Shown here: piece after piece, positions 25,795-33,514 of the stretch
Layout of the letters: the number at the start of each line of letters is the position of its first letter
Position numbering within the stretch: position 1 is the first letter of the stretch
From: DATBLE01 sp963734065
Lineage (GTDB): Bacteria > Actinomycetota > Thermoleophilia > Gaiellales > Gaiellaceae
Direction: 5' to 3'
NCBI GenBank assembly: GCA_963734065.1
Contig: CAVTFN010000003.1
Coordinates: 744,001 to 808,000, forward strand
DNA: 64,000 nt
Translations under genes and position numbers: made by a program
Notes under the pieces: model-generated
Databases searched by the model: none
Told to the model about the DNA's origin: nothing
Seen by the model: the letters and a program-made list of their open reading frames with translations, nothing else

Positions 25795-25887
25795 GGGGAC
25801 TGAGGGGGTCGTCGATCAGGAGCATGGCCGTGGGATTCTAGCTCGCGGCGGCCGGAAAGGCCTCTGCGCGCACCGGCGGGCGCCGCA

Positions 25888-26088
25888 GATCCGGCCCGGC
25901 GACGGTGCGCCGGGCCGGATCCGGGCAGAGAAAAGCTCCGCACGACTAGCAAAGGTCCCGACGGGGAGAGAGTCGACATCGGAACGCAACTGGGCGAGCG
26001 GAGCTGCCCACATGGTAGCGCGACGGCCGTCGGCATTGCTCTCGCCCCCGACGAAGCCGCCGCTCCCAGCGGTTTTTTCAAGCTGGGA
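25888..26088 (+). ncRNA. Candidate structured RNA (small RNA or riboswitch-like) with terminator
   Basis: No gene is convincing between 25795 and 26321, but the plus strand folds well. There is a perfect 14-bp hairpin (25888-25901/25908-25921). A 12-bp closing helix follows, GGGC plus AGCTCCGC (25923-25941, with a 7-nt A-rich bulge) against GCGGAGCTGCCC (25998-26009). Nested inside are CGACT/AGTCG (25943/25971) and TCCC-GACG-GGGA (25956-25967). Downstream CCGCT-CCC-AGCGG-TTTTTT (26060-26078) is a terminator, and TCCCAGC/GCTGGGA (26064/26082) is a competing stem. Family unknown. Confidence 0.45.
26060..26078 (+). terminator. Intrinsic terminator with competing antiterminator stem
   Basis: Stem CCGCT/AGCGG, loop CCC, then six T. 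It is the only strong T-run terminator in this part of the window. The overlapping TCCCAGC (26064-26070) can instead pair with GCTGGGA (26082-26088), which would open the terminator. Confidence 0.65.
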
Positions 26089-26162
26089 CGACGTTGGAAC
26101 GCCTGACGGCCGCTCGCCCTGGTCGCCGGCTGTTGACTGCCCCCTCGTGCTGCACAAGGATG

Positions 26163-26216
26163 CTCGCCGGGCGAACGGCCGCTCACGACGAGCGGCCAGG
26201 TTGTCGTCCAGGCGAG
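26163..26216 (+). promoter_or_regulatory. Possible promoter/leader hairpin before the 26322 gene
   Basis: TTGACT at 26133-26138 is followed 17 bp later by a weak AAGGAT. Beyond it CTCGCC (26163) can pair with GGCGAG (26211), enclosing a perfect 8-bp hairpin GGCCGCTC/GAGCGGCC (26177-26197). The 5' leader of the secreted-protein gene may thus be structured. Confidence 0.3.
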
Positions 26217-26321
26217 GGAGAGGGAGGCAGGCGGTAGAGCTGCGGCTGCCCGAACCCATATCTCTGCTCGGCCGCGGCTTCTCGGAGGAAGTCGCATCCA
26301 CAATCGGCGAGGGAGGTTCGT

Positions 26322-26891
26322 GTGCACCGGTCTCTGACATTTCGACGTCCTTGGGTCGTGGCGATGGGCATGCTCGTCGCATTCGCGGTACTGATCTGGC
26401 TGGCCTTTCCCGGAGCGGGCCGAGGCGGCGGCACCGGCATCAAGAAGGCGCCGCTCTACCGGCTGGCGGCCAATTCGGGGAGCTCCGTCTTCTCGGCGAG
26501 CATCGGGTCGCCGCGGCTGTTCTACGACCGGACGCTGCCGGTGAAGAGCACCACCTACAAGGCGCTGTACGTCACGGTCACCGGGACTGCCCACCAGACC
26601 AACGGTGACATCCTGGCTCTGATGTGCACGTTGAACGCAAGTCCCTGCGATTCGTATGGTCTGGGGAAAGTTCGGGTCGGGAACACGGGCGCGAACTCGT
26701 GGGAGAGCAACTCGTTCTCGCAGACGTGGTGTGTGACGCCGACGGGGACGGAGCAACAGCTCCAGCTGACACTGGTCGCCGACGGTGTCCCGCCGCCGAC
26801 GAACACGGTCTACATCGAGCACGTGAACGTGATCGTCGACGCTTCGAGCACGACCGATGCCTGTTCGACACAGGGCTTCATCGTGCCGTAG
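26322..26891 (+). CDS. Exported protein of unknown function
   Basis: 189 aa. A signal or anchor helix (VVAMGMLVAFAVLIWLAFPGAG) is followed by a beta-rich domain with four cysteines (CTLNASPCDSYG and later TWCV/DACS), probably two disulfides. GTG 26322 is preceded by GGGAGG. No family recognised. The long structured leader is the notable part of its context. Confidence 0.65.
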   Translation: MHRSLTFRRPWVVAMGMLVAFAVLIWLAFPGAGRGGGTGIKKAPLYRLAANSGSSVFSASIGSPRLFYDRTLPVKSTTYKALYVTVTGTAHQTNGDILALMCTLNASPCDSYGLGKVRVGNTGANSWESNSFSQTWCVTPTGTEQQLQLTLVADGVPPPTNTVYIEHVNVIVDASSTTDACSTQGFIVP

Positions 26892-26953
26892 GAGAGGAGA
26901 CGGTGACCTCCGAGTGGCGTGGCGCTGCTGGGCTGAGCCACCGCGGGTCGCGA

Positions 26954-27026
26954 TGCGCCTGGCAGGAATCGAACCTGCGACCTCGCGCTCCGGAGGCGCG
27001 CGCTCTATCCCCTGAGCTACAGGCGC
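26954..27026 (-). tRNA. tRNA-Arg (anticodon CCG)
   Basis: On the minus strand: acceptor GCGCCTG/CAGGCGC, D arm with GCTC-AGGGGATA-GAGC, anticodon stem CGCGC/GCGCG with loop CTCCGGA, T arm with TTCGATT loop. Anticodon CCG reads CGG arginine codons. No CCA is encoded. Confidence 0.96.
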
Positions 27027-27121
27027 GGGGAAACGGAAGTGTAGCCACGGTGTCGCAGCCGACTCGCCGCCGCGTCCGACCTGTGCGGGCGCGGCCCGAT
27101 TCGCTCGGGCAAAGTACCGGC

Positions 27122-28135
27122 GTGGACGTCAGCGCCCGGATCGTCTCCCTCGAGCTGGCCGAGACCTTCACGATCGCGCGCGGGTCGCAGGACGCGGCCG
27201 ACGTGGTCGAGGTCGAGATCCGCCACGACGGCGTGTCCGGCTTCGGGGAGGCGGCGCCGATCGACCGCTACTCCGAGTCCGGAGCGTCGGCGCTGGGCTA
27301 TGTGGAGTCGGTCGGAGCCGATCTCGGTGACGATCCGTTCGCGCTCGAGGACGTGATGCGACGCCTGCCGTACGAGCAGTTCGCCGCCCGGTCGGCGATC
27401 GACGCGGCGCTTCACGATCTGTGCGGGAAGCTGGCCGGCGAACCGGTCTGGCGCTTCCTCGGGCTCGGGCGGCTCGGTCCGCCGACATCGTGGACGATCG
27501 GGCTGGCCGCGCCGGACGAGATGGCGGCCAAGGCGGCGAAGGCGCACGCGAGCGGGCGGTTCCGCCGGCTGAAGCTGAAGCTCGGAGGCGCCGACGGCCT
27601 CGACGTCGACCGGGTGCGCGCGGTGCGCGAGGTGACCGACTTCCCGTTGCAGGCCGACGTGAACGAGTACTGGTCCCTCGAAGAGGCGCTTGACGCGTTG
27701 CCCCGCCTCGCCGAGCTGGGGGTCGAATACTGCGAACAGCCGCTCCGCGCTGGTGACCCGGACGGGCAGAAGCTGAAGGCTGCGGCGGCGATCCCCGTGT
27801 ACGTGGACGAGGACTGCCACACGCTGGCCGACGTCGCCGCCTGCGCGCCGATCGCGCACGGCGTCAACATCAAGCTCGCCAAGTCCGGCGGCATCGGCGA
27901 GGCAGTGCGCATGGCCCACGCCGCGCGCGCTCTCAGGCTCGGGGTGATGCTCGGCTGCATGGTCGAGTCGGGCCTGGGGATCGCCGCCGGCGCGGCCATG
28001 GCGAGCCTGTGCGACCACGTCGACCTCGATGGGAACCTGCTGATCGCGCACGACCCCTGGACGGGCGTGGAGCTGTCCGACGGGGTCCAGACCCCATCGG
28101 ATGAGCCCGGCCTCGGCGTACGACGCGCGTCTTAA
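27122..28135 (+). CDS. dgcA: Enolase-superfamily epimerase (DgcA / L-Ala-D/L-Glu epimerase-like)
   Basis: 337 aa, muconate-lactonizing subgroup. The first catalytic lysine is in RLKLKLGG (KxK), metal ligands are in QADVNEYW, YCEQPL and VYVDEDCH, and the second lysine is in VNIKLAKSGGIGEA. Together with the DUF1611/DgcN-like gene 2 bp downstream it forms the pair described for D-glutamate use, where DgcN acetylates D-Glu and DgcA racemises N-acetyl-D-Glu. Dipeptide epimerisation in murein recycling is the alternative. GTG 27122 is the start that keeps the whole conserved N-terminus. Confidence 0.8.
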   Translation: MDVSARIVSLELAETFTIARGSQDAADVVEVEIRHDGVSGFGEAAPIDRYSESGASALGYVESVGADLGDDPFALEDVMRRLPYEQFAARSAIDAALHDLCGKLAGEPVWRFLGLGRLGPPTSWTIGLAAPDEMAAKAAKAHASGRFRRLKLKLGGADGLDVDRVRAVREVTDFPLQADVNEYWSLEEALDALPRLAELGVEYCEQPLRAGDPDGQKLKAAAAIPVYVDEDCHTLADVAACAPIAHGVNIKLAKSGGIGEAVRMAHAARALRLGVMLGCMVESGLGIAAGAAMASLCDHVDLDGNLLIAHDPWTGVELSDGVQTPSDEPGLGVRRAS

Positions 28136-28137
28136 CG

Positions 28138-29163
28138 GTGCCAGGCACGGTGAAGCGCTACCTGATCCTGGCCGAGGGCCGCTCGGGCGACCCGCACTAC
28201 GGCAAGACGATGCGGGGGGTCGTCCGCTACGCCGACCACCCGACGGTGGTCATTCTCGACTCCGAGCGGGTGGGGGAGAGCTACGAGGGGATCCCGATCG
28301 TCGGAACGGTCGCCGACGCCGTCCCGTACGAGCCGACCACCGCCCTCGTCGGAGTCGCCACCCAGGGCGGCCGTTTTCCGCCGGCGTGGCGCGAGCTGCT
28401 CCGGAACGCAATCGCGGCCGGTCTCGACGTCGAGAACGGCCTGCACGAATACCTGACCGACGACGCGGAGCTGGTCGAGCTGGCCCGGACGCATGGGGTG
28501 GAGCTCCGCGACCTGCGCAAGCCTCCGGCCGGCCTGAACGTCCCGACCGGCGCCAACCTCGCGCTCGGCGCGCGCATCGTCCTCACCGTCGGGTCCGACT
28601 GCGCGATCGGGAAGATGACCGTCTCGCTCGAGCTCGACCGTGAGACCAGGCGGCGCGGGCTGAAGTCGGTCTTCGTCCCGACCGGGCAGACGGGAATCGC
28701 GATCGCCGGCTGGGGGATCTCCGTCGACGCGGTGGTCTCGGACTTCACGGCGGGCGCCGCCGAGCAGCTGGTGGTCGAAGGTGCCTCCCGAGGCGGCGAG
28801 CTGCTCTGGGTGGAGGGCCAGGGTGCGCTCCTGCACCCGGCGTACTCCGGCGTGACGCTCGGACTGATCCACGGCTCGGCACCGCATGTCTTCGTCCTCT
28901 GTCACCTGGCCGGCTCGACCGAGATCGAGGGCTATCCGGGCCATGCCCTCGGGACGCTCCCCGAGCTGGTCGAATTGCACGAGCGCATCGCCCTTCCCGC
29001 CAGGCCGGCGAGGGTCGCCGCGATCGCTCTGAACACACGGCATCTGGACGAGCGGGCTGCCCGCGCGGCGATCGCCGACGCGAGTCGTGAGACCGGCCTG
29101 CCCGCGGACGATCCGGTCCGGTTCGGGGCAGGGGGGCTTGCGGACGCGGTGCTCGAGGAGTAG
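28138..29163 (+). CDS. dgcN: DUF1611 / DgcN-like D-glutamate N-acetyltransferase
   Basis: 341 aa. An N-terminal Rossmann-like part (YLILAEGRSGDPHYGKTMRGVVRYA) is followed by a P-loop-like VGSDCAIGKMTVSLEL and VPTGQTGIAIAGWGISVDAVVSDF, the hallmark of DUF1611. Linked to the epimerase gene by a 2-bp gap. GTG 28138 begins inside a small palindrome, GTGCC-A-GGCAC; GTG 28150 (MKRYLIL) is the alternative and matches the usual family start better. Confidence 0.75.
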   Translation: MPGTVKRYLILAEGRSGDPHYGKTMRGVVRYADHPTVVILDSERVGESYEGIPIVGTVADAVPYEPTTALVGVATQGGRFPPAWRELLRNAIAAGLDVENGLHEYLTDDAELVELARTHGVELRDLRKPPAGLNVPTGANLALGARIVLTVGSDCAIGKMTVSLELDRETRRRGLKSVFVPTGQTGIAIAGWGISVDAVVSDFTAGAAEQLVVEGASRGGELLWVEGQGALLHPAYSGVTLGLIHGSAPHVFVLCHLAGSTEIEGYPGHALGTLPELVELHERIALPARPARVAAIALNTRHLDERAARAAIADASRETGLPADDPVRFGAGGLADAVLEE

Positions 29164-29259
29164 AGGGAAGGGAAGAAAAGGCCCGGTCGCAGTGTCGTCT
29201 GATCAGGCGACCTAGACTCGCCTGTGGCGGGAGAGAGACTCACAAAGGAGGTTGACGAG

Positions 29260-29727
29260 TTGAAACGTCTTACCGCGTTACTGGCAGTGGCAGCGGCGCT
29301 CGCGGTCGTCGGCGGCGTGGCCGCCGCCGACTCGGGGCCGCTTGCTCCGCCACCCCAGCACGACACCTACTACTCGTGGCCCGGCGCCCAGACGCTTCAG
29401 GTCTCGGTCGAGCCCTGGGGCGCCGGCTTCGTCCAGAACATCCCGAAGTACTTCATCGACTGTCCGTTCGCGTGCATCCGTCCGTTCGACACGGGCGCGA
29501 CGCTGACGCTGACGGCCACGCCGACGCCGGGCTACACCTTCGTCGGCTGGGAGGTCGCCGACCACGGTCAGGCTCCCACGGCCGGCGCCTGTTCGGGCAC
29601 CGGCACGTGCACGGTGACGATGAGCGGCTCGAAGGACGTGGTCGCGCTGTTCAGCGGCCCGCCGGCGCAGCCGGTCGGCACGAACGCGCATCACGAGGAG
29701 GACGACCAGCCGCCTCCGCCGGAGTAA
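29260..29727 (+). CDS. Secreted protein with divergent InlB B-repeat
   Basis: 155 aa from TTG 29260, chosen because AAAGGAGG (29244-29251) is an ideal distance upstream. Signal peptide RLTALLAVAAALAVVGGVAA, then a single repeat LTLTATPTPGYTFVGWEV to CTVTMSGSKDVVALFS, the divergent InlB B-repeat pattern seen in exported bacterial proteins, and an acidic proline-rich tail. Probably cell-surface; function unknown. Confidence 0.7.
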   Translation: MKRLTALLAVAAALAVVGGVAAADSGPLAPPPQHDTYYSWPGAQTLQVSVEPWGAGFVQNIPKYFIDCPFACIRPFDTGATLTLTATPTPGYTFVGWEVADHGQAPTAGACSGTGTCTVTMSGSKDVVALFSGPPAQPVGTNAHHEEDDQPPPPE

Positions 29728-29767
29728 CGGTCACGGGTGGGGCGGTGCCGATCGGGCGCCGCCCCAC

Positions 29768-29810
29768 TTGACACGAACACGTGTTCTGTCTACTATCGAA
29801 CACATGTTCG
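29768..29810 (+). promoter_or_regulatory. SOS promoter with two LexA boxes
   Basis: Consensus -35 TTGACA (29768-29773), a 17-bp spacer and -10 TACTAT (29791-29796). Two LexA-type boxes of the CGAAC-N4-GTTCG class are present: CGAACACGTGTTCT at 29774-29787 fills the spacer, and CGAACACATGTTCG at 29797-29810 covers the predicted +1 and the ATG itself. LexA bound here would block the polymerase completely, so the gene should be DNA-damage induced. Confidence 0.85.
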
Positions 29811-30043
29811 CACGGATCGTCGTCATCGCCGCGCTCCTGACGCTCGCCGTCGCCTGGGGCGCCCGGCAGTCCGACGGCGCCGGCCACCGGCAGACATACC
29901 TCGTCCGCGCCGGTGACACCCTCTGGGCGATCGCCGCCGCCCACTACGGCGGCGACCCGCGCAAGGGCGTGTACCGACTCGAGGAGCGCAACCACCTCGT
30001 GGGTACGCTCGTCCAGCCGGGCCAGCGCCTCCTTCTGCCGTAG
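29804..30043 (+). CDS. LysM mini-protein, SOS cell-division inhibitor (YneA/ChiZ-like)
   Basis: 79 aa: one N-terminal membrane helix (IVVIAALLTLAVAWG) and one LysM domain (TYLVRAGDTLWAIAAAHYGG to VQPGQRLLLP) outside. This is the layout of Bacillus YneA and resembles mycobacterial ChiZ and corynebacterial DivS, SOS-induced proteins that delay septation. Here lexA is not the neighbour, but two LexA boxes sit in its promoter. ATG 29804 lies within the second box and 7 nt after the -10, so the mRNA should be leaderless. Confidence 0.75.
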   Translation: MFARIVVIAALLTLAVAWGARQSDGAGHRQTYLVRAGDTLWAIAAAHYGGDPRKGVYRLEERNHLVGTLVQPGQRLLLP

Positions 30044-30085
30044 CACCTGGTCGAACAACGGCTCGACCCTAGACTCCCGGGGGAG

Positions 30086-31111
30086 ATGGACATGGACGTC
30101 GTCTTCCTCGGCACCGCCGGCTCGATGCCGACCGCCGACCGTTCGCCGACGGCGTTGCTCGTGCGCCGCGGCGGCGAACGCCTGCTCTTCGACTGTGCCG
30201 AGGGCACCCAGCGCCAGCTGCTCCGCTCGTCGCTGGGCCTGATCGACCTTCGCGAGGTCTTCCTCACCCACTACCACGCCGACCACTACCTCGGCCTGCC
30301 CGGGATGCTGAAGACCTTCGCGCTGCGCGGCCGGGAGGTGCCGATCACGATCCACGGCCCGCCCGGGCTCGTCGACCTGTTCCGGTCGCTGCGGCGGATC
30401 TTCGGGAGGCTCACCTACAGGTACGAGCTCGAGGAGCTCCGCCCCGGCGACACCCTCGCCCGTGACGACTACCGCCTGGTCACGTTCCCCGTCGAGCACA
30501 GCGTCTCCTCGATCGGCTACGCGCTCATCGAGGACGAGCGGCCCGGCCGCTTCGACGTCGAGGCTGCGGACGCGCTCGGCGTGCCCTTCGGGCCCGAGCG
30601 TGGCGCGCTCCAGCGCGGCGAGGCGGTCACCGTCGCCGACGGCACCCGGGTGCAGCCGGAGCAGGTGCTCGGCGAGGCGCGGCCCGGCCGGACGATCGTG
30701 ATCCCGGGCGATACCGCGCCGGCGCGGTCGGTCCTCGAGGCTTCGATCGGGGCTGACCTGCTCGTCCACGAGGCGACCTTCCTCGAGGACGAGCGTGACC
30801 GTGCCGCGGAGACGGCCCACTCGACCGCCGTCGACGCAGCCCAGCTCGCCCAGGCGGCGGGCGTCCGTCTGCTCGCGCTCACGCACCTCTCGACGCGCTA
30901 CTTCGGGCCGGATGCCGCCCGCGAGGCACGCGCCGTCTTCCCCGCGACGGTCGTTCCCAGGGACTTCGATATCATTGACGTCCGGTTCCAGGAGCGAGGT
31001 GGGCCGCGTCTGATCAAGGGTGGCGCGCTCCCACAACGAGGAGATCCAGCTCCGATCGAGAACAGCGCAGCACCATCAGAACAGCCGGTTCCGGAGGAGA
31101 CGGCCCGATGA
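30086..31111 (+). CDS. rnz: Ribonuclease Z
   Basis: Metallo-beta-lactamase-fold endonuclease that trims tRNA 3' ends. FLGTAGSMPT start, THYHADHYLGLPG zinc motif (about residues 61-73), IPGDTAPARSV, LVHEATF and LTHLSTRY complete the metal ligands. 341 aa with a ~35-aa disordered tail. Both tRNA genes in the window lack an encoded CCA, consistent with a need for this enzyme. TAGACT 10 nt before ATG 30086 may be its -10. Overlaps the next gene by 4 bp. Confidence 0.93.
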   Translation: MDMDVVFLGTAGSMPTADRSPTALLVRRGGERLLFDCAEGTQRQLLRSSLGLIDLREVFLTHYHADHYLGLPGMLKTFALRGREVPITIHGPPGLVDLFRSLRRIFGRLTYRYELEELRPGDTLARDDYRLVTFPVEHSVSSIGYALIEDERPGRFDVEAADALGVPFGPERGALQRGEAVTVADGTRVQPEQVLGEARPGRTIVIPGDTAPARSVLEASIGADLLVHEATFLEDERDRAAETAHSTAVDAAQLAQAAGVRLLALTHLSTRYFGPDAAREARAVFPATVVPRDFDIIDVRFQERGGPRLIKGGALPQRGDPAPIENSAAPSEQPVPEETAR

Positions 31112-31341
31112 CCAGACTCGTCCAGGTTGCGCTTGCAGAGGATGTGACGGAGGCGGAGGAGATCCAGGCGATCCTCCAGGCGGCGGGGATCACCTCCGAG
31201 CTGGAGACCGCCGTCGAGCACCACCCGCGCTCGACCGAGGACGTTCCGCAGAAGGTGCTGGTGGAAGAGGGTGCGCTGGAGGCCGCGCAGTTCGCGATCG
31301 AGGCGATGACCGACCAGGACGAACTGGTCGGCGACGCGTAG
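31108..31341 (+). CDS. DUF2007-like small protein
   Basis: 77 aa acidic alpha/beta protein: VQVALAEDVTEAEEIQAILQAAGI, then QKVLVEEGALEAAQFAIEAM, resembling the DUF2007 putative signal-transducing domain. It overlaps rnz by 4 bp (ATGA), so the two are translationally coupled. Confidence 0.7.
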   Translation: MTRLVQVALAEDVTEAEEIQAILQAAGITSELETAVEHHPRSTEDVPQKVLVEEGALEAAQFAIEAMTDQDELVGDA

Positions 31342-31353
31342 CGCGGAGACGCA

Positions 31354-32619
31354 ATGAGGCGCCTGCTCCTCACCTCCGCCGTGCTCCTCCTGGTCACGGC
31401 CGGGCCCGCGCACGCCGTCACGAAGACGTATTCGACCGGCACCGTCAACGAGCCGATCGGTGCCCGGTTCGACCGGTCGCTGACCGTGCCGGACCGCGGC
31501 CCGGTCTCGTTCGTCCGCGTCTCGTTCCGGATCACGACGCCCGACACCTCCGCGCTGGCGATCTCGCTGGTCTCGCCGGCCGGAACCGAGGTCCCTCTGA
31601 TCATGGGGCGCGGGACCGGTGCCGACTTCGGCAGCGAAGAACGCGGCTGCGGCGGCTTCCTCACCGTCGTCGACTCGGACGAGACCACCAACCCGATCGC
31701 GGGCGCCTCGGCCCCGTTCGCAGACGGGCCGTACCGGGCGGAGGGCAATCTCACGTCGCTCTACGGCGAGGACGCGCGCGGCCGGTGGACCCTGCGGGTC
31801 ACGAACGGCGGCAGGCCCGCCCGGCTCAACTGCTTCATGCTGGACATCTCGCGCGACATCCCGCAGACGCTGTCGGCGAGACAGGGCACGGTGACGGCGA
31901 CCGTGACGTACACCGAGCGCAACTTCCTCTACGAGAAGGTTCGCGTGCGGATCACCCGGGCAGGCCGCACCGCGCTCGACTCCCCGATCCAGCTGCTCGG
32001 CTGCCCCGACTGCGCCAACGACCACCCGTCGGCCGTGAAGGTCCGCGATCTCGACGGCGGCGAGCCCGAGGTGCTCGTCGATCTCTACTCGGGCGGCGCA
32101 CACTGCTGCCTGTTCACGCTGATCCTGCGCTGGGACGCCGCCGCGAAGCGGTACCGGTCGACCCTCGGGTACTGGGGCAACTACGGGTCGCGACTGATCG
32201 ACCTCGACGGCGACGGCAAGCCGGAGTTCTCTGCATTCGACGAGCGGTTCGTCTACGAGTTCAGTGCCTACGTCTTCTCGTCCGCTCCCATCCGGATCTG
32301 GGACTACCGCGCGGGCAGGCTCGTGGACGTCACGCGCAGCTTCCCGGAGCTGATCCGCAAGAGCGCGGCGACCAATCTCGGGTACTACCTGAAGGGCCGC
32401 GGCGGCCCGAACACGGACGTCCGCTCCTACGTCGCCGCCTACGTCGCCGACCAGTACCTGCTCGGCGACCCCGCCGAGGGCAAGCGCGTGCTCGATCTGG
32501 CCCTGAAGCGCGGCGACCTCGGCCGCGGCACGAGGCTCCTGGGGCTGCCCGCCGGCAAGGCGTACGTCACGGCGCTGATGCGCGACCTGCGCAGGTGGGG
32601 GTACGTCCGCTCCTCGTGA
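31354..32619 (+). CDS. Secreted protein with P/proprotein-convertase-like domain
   Basis: 421 aa with a signal peptide (LLLTSAVLLLVTAGPAHA). Residues ~25-170 form a jelly-roll like the P domain of subtilisin-like convertases (GRWTLRVTNGGRPARLNCFMLDI). The rest includes an FG-GAP-like segment, LIDLDGDGKPEFSAFDERF, and paired cysteines (GCPDC, HCCL). No protease domain is present. Function unknown, likely extracellular. Confidence 0.7.
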   Translation: MRRLLLTSAVLLLVTAGPAHAVTKTYSTGTVNEPIGARFDRSLTVPDRGPVSFVRVSFRITTPDTSALAISLVSPAGTEVPLIMGRGTGADFGSEERGCGGFLTVVDSDETTNPIAGASAPFADGPYRAEGNLTSLYGEDARGRWTLRVTNGGRPARLNCFMLDISRDIPQTLSARQGTVTATVTYTERNFLYEKVRVRITRAGRTALDSPIQLLGCPDCANDHPSAVKVRDLDGGEPEVLVDLYSGGAHCCLFTLILRWDAAAKRYRSTLGYWGNYGSRLIDLDGDGKPEFSAFDERFVYEFSAYVFSSAPIRIWDYRAGRLVDVTRSFPELIRKSAATNLGYYLKGRGGPNTDVRSYVAAYVADQYLLGDPAEGKRVLDLALKRGDLGRGTRLLGLPAGKAYVTALMRDLRRWGYVRSS

Positions 32620-32693
32620 CGGGAAGGAGTGTCGACTCGCTGCTGGCCGACGCCCGGGCCGGGCTGCCGCGGCTGACGCCCGAGGCGGCCTAG
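32616..32693 (+). pseudogene. Rhodanese-like gene remnant (N-terminal fragment)
   Basis: 25 codons from a GTG overlapping the previous stop: SVDSLLADARAGLPRLTPEAA then TAG. This resembles the first residues of actinobacterial rhodanese-like sulfurtransferases, whose catalytic domain would follow but is replaced by the convergent esterase gene. Short, so the call is tentative. Confidence 0.35.
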
Positions 32694-33427
32694 CGGACGG
32701 ACGCGATCAGCCGGTCGAGCGGCGCCCAGAGCTGGCGCTGGGCCTCGGATCCCGACTGGAGCGCGGAGAAGTGGTCGGCCCGGAACGAGCCGTGCGAGCG
32801 GACCACCTCGGTGCGGACGCGCTGCGCCGGGAAGCGCGAGCGCTGCAGCCGCCGGAGCAGCTCGCGGGCGCCGGCCGGCGAGTCGCGATCGGCGGTGACG
32901 AGCAGCAGGCGCGTCGAGTGGGGGAGATGCGTGAAGTTGACGACCTCCTCGAGCTGCGCGTTCAGCGTGCTCGGGTAGACGCTCATCACGGCCGCGGGCT
33001 TGACGCCGATCCGCCACATCACGGCCGCGAGCTCGACGGCGAGCCGGCCGCCGCGCGAATAGCCGACGACGACCAGCGGCACCTGTGGGCGGCCGAGCCG
33101 GACGAGCGCCGTGTGGATCCCGATCAGCGAGTGGAGCAGGGCCGGCGAGCCCGCGGGGCTGGTCTCGTACCGCGGGTAGATCACGTCGTTGCCCTGCCGC
33201 ACGAGGTGCTCGATCCAGGCGATGTGGTTCCAGGGGTTGAGCTCGCTCTCGTCCAGGCCGTGCTCGAAGACCACGACCGTCTTCGGCGCCGGGTGCGCCT
33301 TCCAGAGCCAGTAGGCATCTGCCCCCTTGCCGTAGGGTCCGAGCATCCTCGGCTCGGGCGCCGTTCCCGGCGAGGCGGCGGGCAACGCGAGGGCCAGGAG
33401 GGAGAACGCGAGTGCAGCGCGCAGCAT
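32690..33427 (-). CDS. Secreted alpha/beta hydrolase
   Basis: 245 aa with signal peptide MLRAALAFSLLALALPAA. FEHGLDESELNPW, the nucleophile elbow GYSRGGRLAVELA, an aspartate in LVTADRDSP and a late histidine (SHGSFRADHF) complete a serine hydrolase triad. Substrate unknown. ATG 33427 is chosen for the signal peptide; the frame stays open upstream across the pyr leader, which is not coding. Confidence 0.75.
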   Translation of the reverse strand: MLRAALAFSLLALALPAASPGTAPEPRMLGPYGKGADAYWLWKAHPAPKTVVVFEHGLDESELNPWNHIAWIEHLVRQGNDVIYPRYETSPAGSPALLHSLIGIHTALVRLGRPQVPLVVVGYSRGGRLAVELAAVMWRIGVKPAAVMSVYPSTLNAQLEEVVNFTHLPHSTRLLLVTADRDSPAGARELLRRLQRSRFPAQRVRTEVVRSHGSFRADHFSALQSGSEAQRQLWAPLDRLIASVR

Positions 33428-33482
33428 GCGAGCTATGACGTCCCCGTGAGCCGATAGTCTGTCGGTCGCAACGTCCTTTAAC

Positions 33483-33507
33483 CCGGTCCCGTGAGGCCGG
33501 AAAGGAG
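33483..33507 (+). promoter_or_regulatory. PyrR-binding loop overlapping the pyrR ribosome site
   Basis: GGTCCCGTGAGGCC (33485-33498) fits the PyrR-binding consensus ARUCCNGNGAGGYU at nearly every position and can form a hairpin closed by CCGG/CCGG. The Shine-Dalgarno AAAGGAG (33501-33507) follows at once and no terminator is seen. PyrR-UMP bound here would block ribosome entry, as described for mycobacterial pyr operons. Confidence 0.75.
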
Positions 33508-33514
33508 TCCAGAG

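Noticed and set aside
25940..26030. GEMM (c-di-GMP-I) riboswitch
   Set aside because: ACGCAA and ATGGTAGC recall it, but the conserved GGCAAACC segment and GNRA loop are missing and the predicted closing helix conflicts with that fold.
25816..26382. A 188-aa minus-strand frame in the gene-free region upstream of corA
   Set aside because: Arg/Ser/Pro-rich, crosses strong hairpins and a terminator, no recognisable start or domain.
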